DNA of 36,390 nucleotides from JBBSOW01 sp038259365. GTDB taxonomy: Bacteria; Actinomycetota; Actinomycetes; Propionibacteriales; Propionibacteriaceae. The position numbers and the translations under genes were made by a program. Below are positions 1-8,405 of this stretch, piece after piece. The stretch spans positions 1-36,390 of the forward strand of contig JBBSOW010000024.1 of assembly GCA_038259365.1 (NCBI GenBank), given 5' to 3'. Below the pieces are notes generated by a model that saw nothing but the letters and a program-made list of their open reading frames with translations, was not told the origin of the DNA and searched no databases. Positions within the stretch are counted from its first letter, which is position 1. Each line of letters begins with the position of its first letter.

Positions 1-993
1 GCCCTGTTGGCGAGTTGCGCGAACTCGGCGGCCATCTCACCCGGGGGAGGCGACACCGTGGCGTTGGTGTTGTTGCCGATGTTTCACATCTACGGCCTCA
101 ACGCGGTCCTCGGGGTGGCGCTCTACCTCGGCGCCACGAGCGTGATCGTGGACGGCCATCGCGACGATCTCGGCGCGATCATCGCGGCCCGGGGAGTCAC
201 CGAGGTACCGGTGACGCCGTCGGTCCTGTATCGACTCATGCAAGACGAGCAGTTGCCGCGCCACCTCGAAGGCGTTGAGCACGTCATGTCGGGCGGAGCG
301 CCGCTGCCGCTGGCCTTGGCCGATCGCTTCTCCAAGCTCACCGGCCTCGATCTGCAGCAGGGTTACGGCATGACCGAGACGGCTCCGGTCATCGCCTCCA
401 CGCGAGGGGTCGCCGCCTCGGAGTTGGAGGCGGTGCGGGCCAGGACGCGCGAGCTGGCCATCGGCGGGCACGTCGGCCCGCCCGTCGGTGGGGTGGAGAT
501 CCGGATAGCGGACGCCGAGTCTCCCGCCCAGCCCGGGGAGATTCACGTCCGCGGGGAGAATCTCTTCAGCGGCTACTGGCCGGATCACTCCGACGTGCTG
601 GATGCCGACGGCTGGTTCGCCACGGGTGACATCGGTTTCCTGGACCGGGGCCAGCTCTACCTGGTGGATCGGGCCAGCGACCTCATCATCGTGTCCGGCT
701 TCAACGTCTACCCGACCGAAGTGGAGCGAGTGCTGAGCGCCATCCCCGGAATCACCGAGGCCGCCGTGCTGGGTCAGCCGGACGAGAACACCGGGGAACG
801 GGTGGTGGCCTTCGTGGCGGTCGGGCGCGGCAAGCCGTCGCTGCCCAGCGTGCGAGCCGAGTGTGCGAAGCGGCTGGCGCGCTACAAGCGGCCCGTCGAG
901 ATCTACTACCTCCCCAAGCTGCCCAAAATCAGGGCCGGCAAGGTGGCCAAGCCCCGCCTGCGAGCATTGCTCGACACGGTGGAGGCGCACTGA
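1..993 (+). CDS. Acyl-CoA synthetase / AMP-dependent ligase, 3' part (5' end outside window)
   Basis: The reading frame is open to the first base of the window, so this is the C-terminal ~330 residues of a longer gene. Enzymes of this family activate a carboxylic acid with ATP as an acyl-adenylate and pass it to CoA. Visible family motifs: LPMFHIYGLNA near the beginning, the GYGMTETAP core motif, the ATP-binding GDIGFLDRGQLYLVDRASD stretch with the hinge following it, GFNVYPTEVE, and a C-terminal lysine region KIRAGKVAKPRLR that fits the catalytic Lys loop. The N-terminal P-loop (Ser/Thr/Gly-rich) must lie upstream. A TTG at 7 could be read as a start but would remove that essential part, so I treat the gene as truncated by the window edge. 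The acid substrate cannot be told from this part. The stop codon overlaps the next ATG by one base, so the two genes are probably cotranscribed. Confidence 0.88.
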   Translation, partial: ALLASCANSAAISPGGGDTVALVLLPMFHIYGLNAVLGVALYLGATSVIVDGHRDDLGAIIAARGVTEVPVTPSVLYRLMQDEQLPRHLEGVEHVMSGGAPLPLALADRFSKLTGLDLQQGYGMTETAPVIASTRGVAASELEAVRARTRELAIGGHVGPPVGGVEIRIADAESPAQPGEIHVRGENLFSGYWPDHSDVLDADGWFATGDIGFLDRGQLYLVDRASDLIIVSGFNVYPTEVERVLSAIPGITEAAVLGQPDENTGERVVAFVAVGRGKPSLPSVRAECAKRLARYKRPVEIYYLPKLPKIRAGKVAKPRLRALLDTVEAH

Positions 994-1244
994 TGCCGGC
1001 GCGCGTGAGGGTCTTGACCCGGCCCGGGTGCCATCTGTGCGCCGAGGCCGTGCAGATCATCGCCACAATCTGTGCGGAGTTCGACGCCGGGTGGGAAGAA
1101 CAAGACATCACCGGTCATCCCGTGCTCGAGCCGCGCTACACCGATCAGGTGCCGGTGACCTTCGTCGACGGCGCCCAGCACGACTTCTGGCGGGTCAGCC
1201 CGCAGCGCCTGCGTCAGGCTCTCAGCGGCCCTTACCCGCCCTGA
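993..1244 (+). CDS. Glutaredoxin-like (DUF836-type) thiol-redox protein
   Basis: An 83-residue protein with a thioredoxin-fold beginning: RVRVLTRPGCHLC, giving a CxxC pair (C-H-L-C) at about residues 14-17, followed by a helix, and a cis-Pro type segment QVPVTFVDG. The length and the CHLC site fit the small glutaredoxin-like proteins found just upstream of hemA in many actinobacteria (in Mycobacterium tuberculosis, Rv0508 before hemA). The ATG at 993 overlaps the stop of the preceding ligase gene (TGATG), so translation is likely coupled. In a mycothiol-producing host such a protein could reduce disulfides with mycothiol or another thiol, but substrate and partner are unknown. No membrane segment or signal peptide is seen. 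Confidence 0.8.
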   Translation: MPARVRVLTRPGCHLCAEAVQIIATICAEFDAGWEEQDITGHPVLEPRYTDQVPVTFVDGAQHDFWRVSPQRLRQALSGPYPP

Positions 1245-1302
1245 GCGGTGGAGCCGTGCGCAAGATCACGCTCGAGGCGGGCTCCCGGAGGCGCGAGCAA
1301 CT

Positions 1303-1330
1303 TTGAACCTGGGCCAGCACCTTCTAGCAT
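1303..1330 (+). promoter_or_regulatory. Candidate housekeeping promoter for the hem operon
   Basis: TTGAAC (1303-1308) and TAGCAT (1325-1330) are separated by 16 bases, a fair match to the sigma-70 type consensus. The predicted start lies near 1337, leaving a leader of about 45 bases with AAGGAG (1372-1377) four bases before the hemA ATG. The 137-base gap 1245-1381 holds no other recognisable gene. Confidence 0.4.
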
Positions 1331-1381
1331 GGCCCAGACGCCCCGATGGTCGACGCGCGGCCAAACACGGCAAGGAGTTCG

Positions 1382-2677
1382 ATGAGCATTCTCGTGGTGA
1401 GCATCTCCCACCAGAGTGCTTCTGTCGAGCAGCTTTCCGCAGTGGCCCTCAGTCCGGGCGAGGCCACCAAGCTTGTGCACGGGTTGTTGGAATCGGTCAA
1501 CATCGACGAGACCGTGGTGCTCTCCACCTGCAACCGCACCGAGGTGTACGCGGCCGTCACGCGATTCCACGGCGGCCTGGAAGACATTTGCGCCGGTCTC
1601 TCGCAGGCCTGTGACGTCGCCATCGCGAGCCTGCCCGCCATGTGTTCGGTGCGCTACGACGAGGCGGCGGTCGCCCACCTGTTCAACGTCACGGCGGGCC
1701 TGGATTCAATGGTCGTGGGAGAAAACCAGATCCTCGGGCAGGTCAAGAACGCGCTGTTCCACGCCCAATCCGCGGGCGCGGTGGGCACCACCTTGAACGT
1801 GCTCTTCCAGCAGGGTTTGCGGGTCGGCAAGCGCGTCCAGCACGAGACCAGCGTCGGCGGCGCCGGGCGGTCGTTGATGAGCGCCGCCATCGACGAACTC
1901 AGCGGACAAGGCGTGGAGCTTGGCGGCCGCCAAGCGTTGGTCTTGGGGGCCGGCTCGATGGCGTCGCTCGCCGCCCACACCCTCACCGGCGCGGGGGCCC
2001 ACGTCACCGTGGTGAACCGCACCGCGGACAAGGGCCGGCGCGTGGCCGAACAGGTCGGCGGCGCGGCTCGCCCCTGGTCCGAACTGCGGCAGGCGCTGGC
2101 CGAGGCCGAGGTGTTGGTCGCCTGCACCGGCGCCAGGGACGTCACCCTCGGCGTCGCTGACATCGCCGGAACGGCGATTATCGCCGTCGTCGATCTTGGG
2201 CTTCCCGCCGACGTCGACCCGGCCGTGGGGGCCTTCGCTGCCCTGGTCAACCTGGATCTGCTGGCGGGCAACGCCTCCTCCGCGCCCGGGGTTCTGGAGG
2301 CCCAAGAGTTGGTGGACGGTGAGGTTCGCGACTTCCTCGGGGCTCGTCGCGCCGCCCAGGTAACCCCCACCGTGGTGGCGCTTCGCCAGATGGCCTCACA
2401 GGTGGTGGACCGCGAACTCGATCGCCTGGACGCCAAGACGCCGACGCTCTCGGCCGAGGAGCGCGGCGCGGTGCACAACACCGTGCGTCGCGTCGTGGAC
2501 AAGATCTTGCACCAGCCGACCGTGCGCGTGCGCGCCCTCGCCGGTGAGGAAGACGGCGAATCGGAGGTCGATTACGCGGCCGCCCTGCGCGACCTGTTCG
2601 CGTTGGATCCGCAACGGGTGAACGCGGTGCTGCTCTCCAGCGACAGCGCCGGAACGCCGGTGTATGAAGACGCTTAG
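1382..2677 (+). CDS. hemA: Glutamyl-tRNA reductase
   Basis: HemA reduces glutamyl-tRNA(Glu) with NADPH to glutamate-1-semialdehyde, the first committed step of C5-pathway tetrapyrrole synthesis. The protein is 431 residues, normal for the family. It starts SILVVSISHQSAS and carries the catalytic cysteine in VVLSTCNRTEVYA at residue 50, the same number as in E. coli. The motif GENQILGQVKNA and the NADPH-binding Rossmann loop VLGAGSMASLAAHTL (around residue 180) follow, then the helical dimerisation domain. I choose the ATG at 1382 rather than an in-frame ATG at 1346 because AAGGAG lies four bases upstream and the N-terminus then fits the family. It overlaps hemC by 14 bases. The order HemA-HemC-HemD-HemB-HemL makes this the first gene of a haem operon, with HemL consuming its product. 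Confidence 0.96.
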   Translation: MSILVVSISHQSASVEQLSAVALSPGEATKLVHGLLESVNIDETVVLSTCNRTEVYAAVTRFHGGLEDICAGLSQACDVAIASLPAMCSVRYDEAAVAHLFNVTAGLDSMVVGENQILGQVKNALFHAQSAGAVGTTLNVLFQQGLRVGKRVQHETSVGGAGRSLMSAAIDELSGQGVELGGRQALVLGAGSMASLAAHTLTGAGAHVTVVNRTADKGRRVAEQVGGAARPWSELRQALAEAEVLVACTGARDVTLGVADIAGTAIIAVVDLGLPADVDPAVGAFAALVNLDLLAGNASSAPGVLEAQELVDGEVRDFLGARRAAQVTPTVVALRQMASQVVDRELDRLDAKTPTLSAEERGAVHNTVRRVVDKILHQPTVRVRALAGEEDGESEVDYAAALRDLFALDPQRVNAVLLSSDSAGTPVYEDA

Positions 2678-3659
2678 GATCGGGGCGAGGAAATCTCCGC
2701 TCGCGGTGGCGCAGGCCGAGTGGGTCGCCGAGCGGTGTCGAGCCGACGCCCACGCTCGCGGTGACGACCTCACCGTCGAAATAGTCGGCATCGTGACCGA
2801 AGGCGACGTCGACCAGCGCGATCTCACCCAGATCGGCGGAACCGGCGTCTTCGCCGCGGCCGTGCGCCAGAAGCTGCTGCACGGCGACATCGACCTGGCG
2901 GTTCATTCGATGAAGGACCTGCCCACCAAGAGCGAGCCGGGCCTGTCGATTGCCGCGATACCGAAGCGTGAGGACGTCCGCGACGTGCTCGTCGGAGCCG
3001 GGCTCGAAGATCTTCGCAACGCCAGCCGGGTCGGTACGGGCTCCCCGCGCCGCGCGGTTCAGCTCCGGGCGTGGGCCGCCGCCCGCGGCCTCGAGCTCGA
3101 CGTGCAGCCCATCCGGGGCAATCTCGATACCCGCATCGCCAAGGTCGGACCCGAGGTGGACGCGGTCGTATTGGCGGCCGCGGGACTCAAGCGGCTCGGC
3201 CGGTTGGACACCCGGGCCCAAAAGGGTCATTGGCGGGTCGCCGGCCACCCGGCGCTGGCGCTGCCACCGGAGTTGATGCTGCCCGCCGCCGGGCAGGGGG
3301 CGCTCGCCGTGGAGATAGCCGAAGAATCCGCCGCCCGCCTGGAGCCCATCACCGCAGAACTCAACCACGCCGAGTCCGCGGCCACGGTGCAGGCCGAGCG
3401 TAGCTTTCTGGCCGCGATCGAGGCGGGATGTTTGGCGCCGGTGGGGGTTTCGGCCACGATCGTGCCAAATTCTGCCAAATTGGGCGACGCCGACTTGACA
3501 CTCAGCGCCGTTATTGGGAGAACTTTATTGGACACTGTTTCTCCCGCCGTCGCCACCCCCGTGCTGCACGTGACGAAAAGCGGAGAATCGAGCCGGGCAG
3601 TCCTTCTAGGCCGCGCGTTGGCCGAAGAGGTACTGGGAGTCTTGGGGGACGTGCGCTAA
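2664..3659 (+). CDS. hemC: Porphobilinogen deaminase (hydroxymethylbilane synthase)
   Basis: HemC condenses four porphobilinogen molecules into the linear hydroxymethylbilane in the cytoplasm. The 331-residue protein shows RIGARKSPLAVAQA at the start, the catalytic Asp in HSMKDLPT (residue 85), RVGTGSPRRAVQL and QPIRGNLDTR substrate-binding arginines, and GQGALAVE. The cysteine that carries the dipyrromethane cofactor is in EAGCLAPVG (residue 256). Translation begins inside the end of hemA (14-base overlap), which indicates coupling. Near the 3' end (about 3460-3545) the DNA is locally AT-rich, with two near-identical 10-base units (TGCCAAATTC/G) and a perfect TTGACA. The encoded residues in that patch are not conserved ones. 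An 83-base gap separates it from the next gene. Confidence 0.96.
   Translation: MKTLRIGARKSPLAVAQAEWVAERCRADAHARGDDLTVEIVGIVTEGDVDQRDLTQIGGTGVFAAAVRQKLLHGDIDLAVHSMKDLPTKSEPGLSIAAIPKREDVRDVLVGAGLEDLRNASRVGTGSPRRAVQLRAWAAARGLELDVQPIRGNLDTRIAKVGPEVDAVVLAAAGLKRLGRLDTRAQKGHWRVAGHPALALPPELMLPAAGQGALAVEIAEESAARLEPITAELNHAESAATVQAERSFLAAIEAGCLAPVGVSATIVPNSAKLGDADLTLSAVIGRTLLDTVSPAVATPVLHVTKSGESSRAVLLGRALAEEVLGVLGDVR
3495..3523 (+). promoter_or_regulatory. Possible internal promoter within hemC
   Basis: A perfect TTGACA (3495-3500) is followed after 17 bases by GAGAAC (3518-3523), only a weak -10. It lies in an AT-rich patch of hemC about 220-250 bases before cobA/hemD, the one gene in the early operon not overlapped by its upstream neighbour. 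Suggestive only. Confidence 0.2.
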
Positions 3660-3742
3660 CCACGTTCCTTGGTACCCCAACGTTCGGTGCGAACTGGATC
3701 GGCAACGTCAGCCAAGGTGGGCTGGCAGAAAGTGAACCCCAC

Positions 3743-5389
3743 ATGAGTAGTTCATCGTCGGTCAACTTGGGACCACACGCGAGCCCCGCGGGCGCGCCAC
3801 GATCGCGGGGGCGGGTGATCTTCGTCGGCACCGGCCCAGGTGACCCGGATCTCTTGACCTTGGGGGCGGTGGCGGCGGTCGCCGAAGCCGATGCGGTGCT
3901 GCTCGATGCCGAACAGCTCCGCGACATCCTCGAACACCCGGCGGTGAGCGTGGCCGCCCACGCCGAGGTGCAGGTCATCGGTCACCGCGACAACGGCAAG
4001 GCCCTGCCGCCGTCGGCTCGGGCCCGTCAGGTACTGCGCCTGACCAACGCCGGAGGACGCGTCGTACGCCTGGTCACGGGGGATCCGTTCCTGGATTCCG
4101 GGGTGGCCGACGAGGCGGCGGCCTGCGTCAAGGGGGGTATCGATTTCGAGGTGATTCCCGGAGTCTCCTGCCTGACCGCGGTTCCCGAGTACGCGGGCAT
4201 TGCGCTGAACAACCCGGCGGGTATCCACTTCGTCTCCGTGCAAGACCGGGTCAGCAAAACCTCCGCCAGCCAGTGGGCGGATTCGGGCACTCTGGTGATC
4301 AGCACCGAGGCCTCGTTGATCGTCGACGTCGCGGCGGCGGCCATGGTGCGTCGCCCCAAGAGCGAGGCCGTACTGGTGACCACCGGCGGCGGCAGCACCG
4401 AGCAGTCGAGCGTGCTGACCTGCCTCGGTGAGGTGCGTGACGTCGACCTGTCCGCGCTGCACCCCGACGAACTCGTGCACCTCATGATCGGCCCCAGCGT
4501 CGAACAACGCGCCGATCTGTCCTGGTATGAGACCAAGCCCCTGTTCGGCTGGCGCATCCTCGTGCCCCGCACCAAGGATCAGGCCGGACCGCTCGTCGCG
4601 CGGTTACGCAGCTACGGCGGCAACAGCGAGGAGGTGCCGACGATCTCGGTCGAGCCGCCACGCAGTCCCCACCAGATGGATAAGGCGGTCCGTGGTCTCG
4701 TCGAGGGGCGCTTCGAGTGGATTGCGTTCACCTCGGTGAACGCGGTCAAGGCGGTGCGCGAGAAGTTCGAGCACTACGGCCTCGACGCCCGCGCCTTCTC
4801 CGGAATCAAGGTGGCCGTGGTCGGACCGGCCACCGCTGCCGCGGTGTACGAGTGGGGGATCGAGGCCGATCTGATCCCCACCGGCGAACAGTCCTCGGCC
4901 GGGCTCGTCGAGGAGTTCCCGCCGTACGACGACTTGTTGGATCCCATCAATCGGGTGCTGTTGCCGCGCGCCGACATCGCCACCGAGACCCTGTCCGCGG
5001 GCCTCACCGAGCTGGGCTGGGAGGTCGAGGACGTGACCGCCTACCGCACCGTGCGGGCCGCCCCACCGCCCTCGCCGGTACGCGAGGCGATCAAGACGGG
5101 GCAGTTCGACGCCGTGGTGTTCACCTCTTCCTCCACCGTGCGCAACCTGGTGGGAATCGCCGGCAAGCCGCACTCCAACACGGTCATCGCCACGATCGGC
5201 CCGGCGACAGCCAAGACGTGCGAGGAGCATGGCCTGCGGGTCGACGTTCTCGCTCCGCGCGCCTCGGCGCTGGAGTTGGCCGACGCGCTCGCCCATTTCG
5301 CGGCCACGCGGCGCGATGAGTTCACCTCCGCCGGGGAAGCGGTCAGCAAGCCATCGCAGAAGCGGACGGGCAGGCGTCGATCCACCTGA
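3743..5389 (+). CDS. hemD: Fused uroporphyrinogen-III C-methyltransferase-like / uroporphyrinogen-III synthase
   Basis: A 548-residue two-domain protein. Residues ~24-255 resemble the SAM-dependent uroporphyrinogen-III methyltransferase (CobA/SUMT) fold: VIFVGTGPGDPDLLTL (residues 26-40), VTGDPF (111-116), EVIPGVSCLTAVPEYAGIAL. Residues ~267-530 are uroporphyrinogen-III synthase (HemD): WRILVPRTKDQAGPL, WIAFTSVNAVKAV, DAVVFTSSSTVRNLV, ATIGPATAKTCEEHGL. HemD closes and inverts ring D of hydroxymethylbilane. The methyltransferase half is diverged: the usual GRGGEE segment after GDPF is replaced by LDSGVADEA, so methylation activity is doubtful. Similar degenerate fusions occur in other actinobacterial hem operons. 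The open frame extends upstream to 3428, but ATG 3743 is the only sensible start after the hemC stop. It overlaps hemB by one base (TGATG). The C-terminus is a short basic Ser-rich tail. Confidence 0.92.
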   Translation: MSSSSSVNLGPHASPAGAPRSRGRVIFVGTGPGDPDLLTLGAVAAVAEADAVLLDAEQLRDILEHPAVSVAAHAEVQVIGHRDNGKALPPSARARQVLRLTNAGGRVVRLVTGDPFLDSGVADEAAACVKGGIDFEVIPGVSCLTAVPEYAGIALNNPAGIHFVSVQDRVSKTSASQWADSGTLVISTEASLIVDVAAAAMVRRPKSEAVLVTTGGGSTEQSSVLTCLGEVRDVDLSALHPDELVHLMIGPSVEQRADLSWYETKPLFGWRILVPRTKDQAGPLVARLRSYGGNSEEVPTISVEPPRSPHQMDKAVRGLVEGRFEWIAFTSVNAVKAVREKFEHYGLDARAFSGIKVAVVGPATAAAVYEWGIEADLIPTGEQSSAGLVEEFPPYDDLLDPINRVLLPRADIATETLSAGLTELGWEVEDVTAYRTVRAAPPPSPVREAIKTGQFDAVVFTSSSTVRNLVGIAGKPHSNTVIATIGPATAKTCEEHGLRVDVLAPRASALELADALAHFAATRRDEFTSAGEAVSKPSQKRTGRRRST

Positions 5390-6363
5390 TGGAGCTCACC
5401 CGACGTCCGCGCCGGCTGCGCCGGCTGCCGGTCCTGCGCGAGATGGTGGCCCAGACCCGGGTGGACCCCGCTCAGCTGATCCTGCCCGTCTTCGTGGCGG
5501 AGGGGGCGAGCGAGCCCCGGGCCGTCTCGTCGATGCCCGGCGTCGTCCAGCACAGCATGGACAGCCTGCGCGAGACGGCGGGAGAGGCGGCCGCCGCCGG
5601 GCTGGCCGGGGTGATGCTGTTCGGTGTGCCCGAGCACAAGGACGCGCGAGGCAGCGGGGCGCTGGCCGAGGACGGCATCTTGAACCTGGCCACGGCCGCG
5701 GTGCGTTCCGAGGTGGGCGATGCCACGCTGGTGATGACCGACGTCTGTCTCGACGAGTTCACCGACCACGGCCACTGCGGGGTGTTGAGCCCCTCCGGGG
5801 CGGTCGATAACGACGCCACCGTCGAGATCTACGCCCAGATGGCGGTGCAGCACGCCCGGGCCGGCGCCCATGTGGTGGGTCCGAGCGGCATGATGGACGG
5901 CCAGGTGGGCGCCATCCGCACGGCGCTCGACGCCGCCGGGTACGCCGACACCGTGATCATGGCCTACTCGGCCAAGTACGCTTCCGCCTTCTACGGGCCC
6001 TTCCGCGAGGCCGTGTCGTCCTCGCTCGTCGGGGATCGCTTGAGCTACCAGCAGGACCCGGCGAACTCGGACGAGGCGTTGGTGGAGGTGGATCTTGATC
6101 TTGCCGAGGGAGCGGATCTGATCATGGTCAAGCCCGCTTTGGCCTACCTGGACGTGATTTCTCGGGTCGCCCGGCACACCCCCGTGCCGGTGGCGGCCTA
6201 CAACATCTCCGGGGAGTACTCGATGATCGAGGCGGCTGCGGCCAACGGTTGGATCGATCGCGAGCGCGCCATCGACGAGACTCTGCTCTCGATCAAGCGG
6301 GCCGGGGCCTCGGTGATCTTGAGCTACTGGGCTTTGGAGTACGCCCTCCGCCCGCCCCGGTGA
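5389..6363 (+). CDS. hemB: Delta-aminolevulinic acid dehydratase (porphobilinogen synthase)
   Basis: HemB condenses two 5-aminolevulinate molecules to porphobilinogen. The 324-residue protein carries both Schiff-base lysines: YSAKYASAFYGPFREA (Lys196) and MVKPALAYLD (Lys248). The metal site is VCLDEFTDHGHCG with Cys120, Asp122 and Cys130, numbered as in the E. coli enzyme. The three-cysteine zinc type would have Cys at 122, so this is a mixed Cys/Asp/Cys site, described for some bacteria. The metal actually used cannot be read from sequence. The ATG at 5389 overlaps the hemD stop, so it is translationally coupled. After the stop there is a 57-base gap before hemL. Confidence 0.96.
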   Translation: MELTRRPRRLRRLPVLREMVAQTRVDPAQLILPVFVAEGASEPRAVSSMPGVVQHSMDSLRETAGEAAAAGLAGVMLFGVPEHKDARGSGALAEDGILNLATAAVRSEVGDATLVMTDVCLDEFTDHGHCGVLSPSGAVDNDATVEIYAQMAVQHARAGAHVVGPSGMMDGQVGAIRTALDAAGYADTVIMAYSAKYASAFYGPFREAVSSSLVGDRLSYQQDPANSDEALVEVDLDLAEGADLIMVKPALAYLDVISRVARHTPVPVAAYNISGEYSMIEAAAANGWIDRERAIDETLLSIKRAGASVILSYWALEYALRPPR

Positions 6364-6420
6364 GCCGGCTCAGGACATGATCAACTGGCCCCCGTGGCCG
6401 GCATTTGAAAGATTGGACCC

Positions 6421-7755
6421 GTGAACACTGCCAGATCGGCGGAGCTATTCGCCCGCGCCCAGCAAGTCACGCCCGGGGGCGTGAATTCGCCGGTGCGCGC
6501 CTTCCGCGCCGTCGGTGGCACCCCGCGCTTCATCGCCAAGGCTCAAGGGGCGCTGCTGACCGACGCCGACGGCAACGAGTTGGTCGATCTGATCGGTTCG
6601 TGGGGTCCGATGCTGCTGGGCCACGCCAATCCCGCCGTCCTGGACGCCGTCACCAGGGCCGCCCACAACGGCACCTCCTATGGTGCCCCCACCGAGGCCG
6701 AGGTGAACCTGGCCGAGGCCATCATCGAGCGCACGCCCATCGAGCAGGTTCGGCTGGTCAACTCGGGCACCGAGGCCACCATGTCGGTGCTGCGGCTGGC
6801 CCGCGCCGCCACGGGACGCGATCTCGTGGTGAAGTTCGCCGGTTGCTACCACGGCCACGTCGACGCCCTGCTGGCCGCCGCCGGCTCGGGGGTGGCCACC
6901 TTCGCGCACCCGGGCAGTCCGGGCGTCACCGCGGCGACGACCGCCGAGACGCTGGTCTTGCCCTACAACGACCGGGCGGCGCTGACCCGAGCCTTCGCCG
7001 AGCACGGCCCGCGGATCGCCGCCCTGATCACCGAGGCCGCGCCGGGCAACATGGGCGTCATCGAGCCCGGGACGGCCGACGGAGAACACTTCAACGCGTT
7101 CTGCCTCGGTCTGGCGCGCACCCACGGCGCCCTGTTCATCTCCGACGAGGTGATGACCGGCTTCCGGGTGAGCGCCAGCGGCCAGTACGGCATCGACGGC
7201 GTCGTGCCGGACCTGATGACCTTCGGCAAGGTGATGGGCGGCGGGTTCCCGGCCGCGGCCTTCGGCGGGCGGGCGGAGCTGATGCAGCTGCTGTCTCCGG
7301 TCGGCGCGGTCTACCAGGCCGGCACGCTCTCGGGAAACCCCGTGGCCACCGCCGCCGGGTTGGCGACGCTGCGCCTGGCCGACGCCGCGTGTTACGCCCA
7401 CATCGACAGGGCCTCGGAGCTGCTGCGCCACGCCGTGGCCGACGCGCTTGGCGGAGCGGGTGTGCCGCACGTCATCCAGCGCGCCGGGAACCTTTTCAGC
7501 GTCTTCTTCGTCGCTGAGGGTGTGACGAGAGTGGCGAATTACGCTGACGCGCAGGCGCAGAACCTCGATGCGTTCCGGGAGTTCTTCCACTCGATGCTGG
7601 CCCAAGGGGTCTACCTGCCCCCCAGCGCCTTCGAGGGATGGTTTCTTTCCACCGCGCACAGCGATGCCGTGCTCGAGCGGATTGTCGAGGCCCTGCCCGC
7701 GGCCGCTTCGGCGGCGGCGGGCGCGTACGCTCCACCAGCTAGGAGAGACTCGTGA
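6421..7755 (+). CDS. hemL: Glutamate-1-semialdehyde 2,1-aminomutase
   Basis: HemL is a PLP enzyme that moves the amino group of glutamate-1-semialdehyde to give 5-aminolevulinate. The protein is 444 residues with a GTG start. Family markers: QQVTPGGVNSPVRAF, DLIGSWGPMLLGHA, NSGTEATMSVLRLAR, YHGHVDALL, and the PLP lysine in MTFGKVMGGGFPAAAFGG (Lys270). With HemA at the other end of the operon this completes the C5 route to ALA, which HemB then uses. No good ribosome-binding site is visible before the GTG. An AAAGAT seven bases upstream could act as a -10 for a leaderless start, but no -35 supports it. The 3' end overlaps the next gene by four bases (GTGA). Confidence 0.96.
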   Translation: MNTARSAELFARAQQVTPGGVNSPVRAFRAVGGTPRFIAKAQGALLTDADGNELVDLIGSWGPMLLGHANPAVLDAVTRAAHNGTSYGAPTEAEVNLAEAIIERTPIEQVRLVNSGTEATMSVLRLARAATGRDLVVKFAGCYHGHVDALLAAAGSGVATFAHPGSPGVTAATTAETLVLPYNDRAALTRAFAEHGPRIAALITEAAPGNMGVIEPGTADGEHFNAFCLGLARTHGALFISDEVMTGFRVSASGQYGIDGVVPDLMTFGKVMGGGFPAAAFGGRAELMQLLSPVGAVYQAGTLSGNPVATAAGLATLRLADAACYAHIDRASELLRHAVADALGGAGVPHVIQRAGNLFSVFFVAEGVTRVANYADAQAQNLDAFREFFHSMLAQGVYLPPSAFEGWFLSTAHSDAVLERIVEALPAAASAAAGAYAPPARRDS

Positions 7756-8405
7756 GCAAGACCGTCGTCCACCTGCTCCGGCACGGCCAGGTGGAGAATC
7801 CCGGCGGGGTGCTCTACGGCTGCCTGCCCGATTTTCACCTGTCCGAGATCGGCCAACAGATGGCCGAGCGGCTCGGCGAGTACACCGCCGACCTCGATCT
7901 GGTGCACCTGCGCTGCTCACCGTTGGAACGCGCCCGGGAGACGATGGCGCCCATCGCTCGCCGCCGGCCCCACCTGGAGGTGCACACCGAACCGCGCGTC
8001 ATCGAGGCGGCCAACCTGCTGGAAGGCCAGGTCATCAACGCCGAGTCCAGCGCGGTGTTCAAGCCCAAGAACCTGTGGCTGTTGCGCAATCCGCTGCGCC
8101 CCTCGTGGGGAGAGCCCTACACCGAGATCGTGATCCGGATGCGGGCGGCCATCCGCGACGCGGCGCGGGCCGCAGAAGGCCACGCCGCCCTGATCGTGGC
8201 CCACCAGTTGCCCATCTGGATGGCGCGCTGCGACGCCGAGGGCCGTCGACTGATCCACGATCCCCGCAAGCGCCAGTGCGCCCTGGCCAGCCTGACCACG
8301 TTGACCCTCGTCGATGGCCGGGTGACCAAGGTCGATTACGCCGAGCCGGCCAAGGATTTGATCCCCATATCGGTCAAGACCCGCAAGTTCGTCGCCGGCG
8401 CCTGA
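7752..8405 (+). CDS. Histidine phosphatase family protein (phosphoglycerate mutase-like)
   Basis: A 217-residue member of the histidine phosphatase superfamily. The catalytic RHG motif is in VVHLLRHGQVENP (about residues 10-12), with a second-arginine segment RCSPLERARETMAPIA, and IVAHQLPIWM holds the second catalytic histidine. Start GTG 7752 is preceded by AGGAGAG and overlaps the hemL stop. The gene sits between hemL and the thioredoxin-like lipoprotein as in mycobacteria (Rv0525 between hemL and Rv0526). The conserved location hints at a role tied to haem or cytochrome assembly, but its substrate is unknown. It is probably not glycolytic phosphoglycerate mutase. Confidence 0.85.
   Translation: MSKTVVHLLRHGQVENPGGVLYGCLPDFHLSEIGQQMAERLGEYTADLDLVHLRCSPLERARETMAPIARRRPHLEVHTEPRVIEAANLLEGQVINAESSAVFKPKNLWLLRNPLRPSWGEPYTEIVIRMRAAIRDAARAAEGHAALIVAHQLPIWMARCDAEGRRLIHDPRKRQCALASLTTLTLVDGRVTKVDYAEPAKDLIPISVKTRKFVAGA

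Noticed and set aside
1245..1381. Riboswitch or tRNA-like element before hemA
   Set aside because: No conserved B12-box or haem-related RNA element and no cloverleaf found; the gap is explained by a promoter and leader.
3428..3742. Extended start for cobA/hemD inside hemC
   Set aside because: It would add 105 non-conserved residues and overlap most of the hemC C-terminal domain; ATG 3743 matches the family start.
6390..6420. Leaderless promoter for hemL (AAAGAT seven bases before GTG)
   Set aside because: The -10 matches at only three positions and no -35 is visible; hemL is more simply read through from hemB.
6445..7920. 491-residue minus-strand open frame opposite hemL
   Set aside because: Composition is Arg/Gly/His-rich with no family motif; it is a shadow of the GC-rich third positions of hemL, whose PLP motifs are intact.
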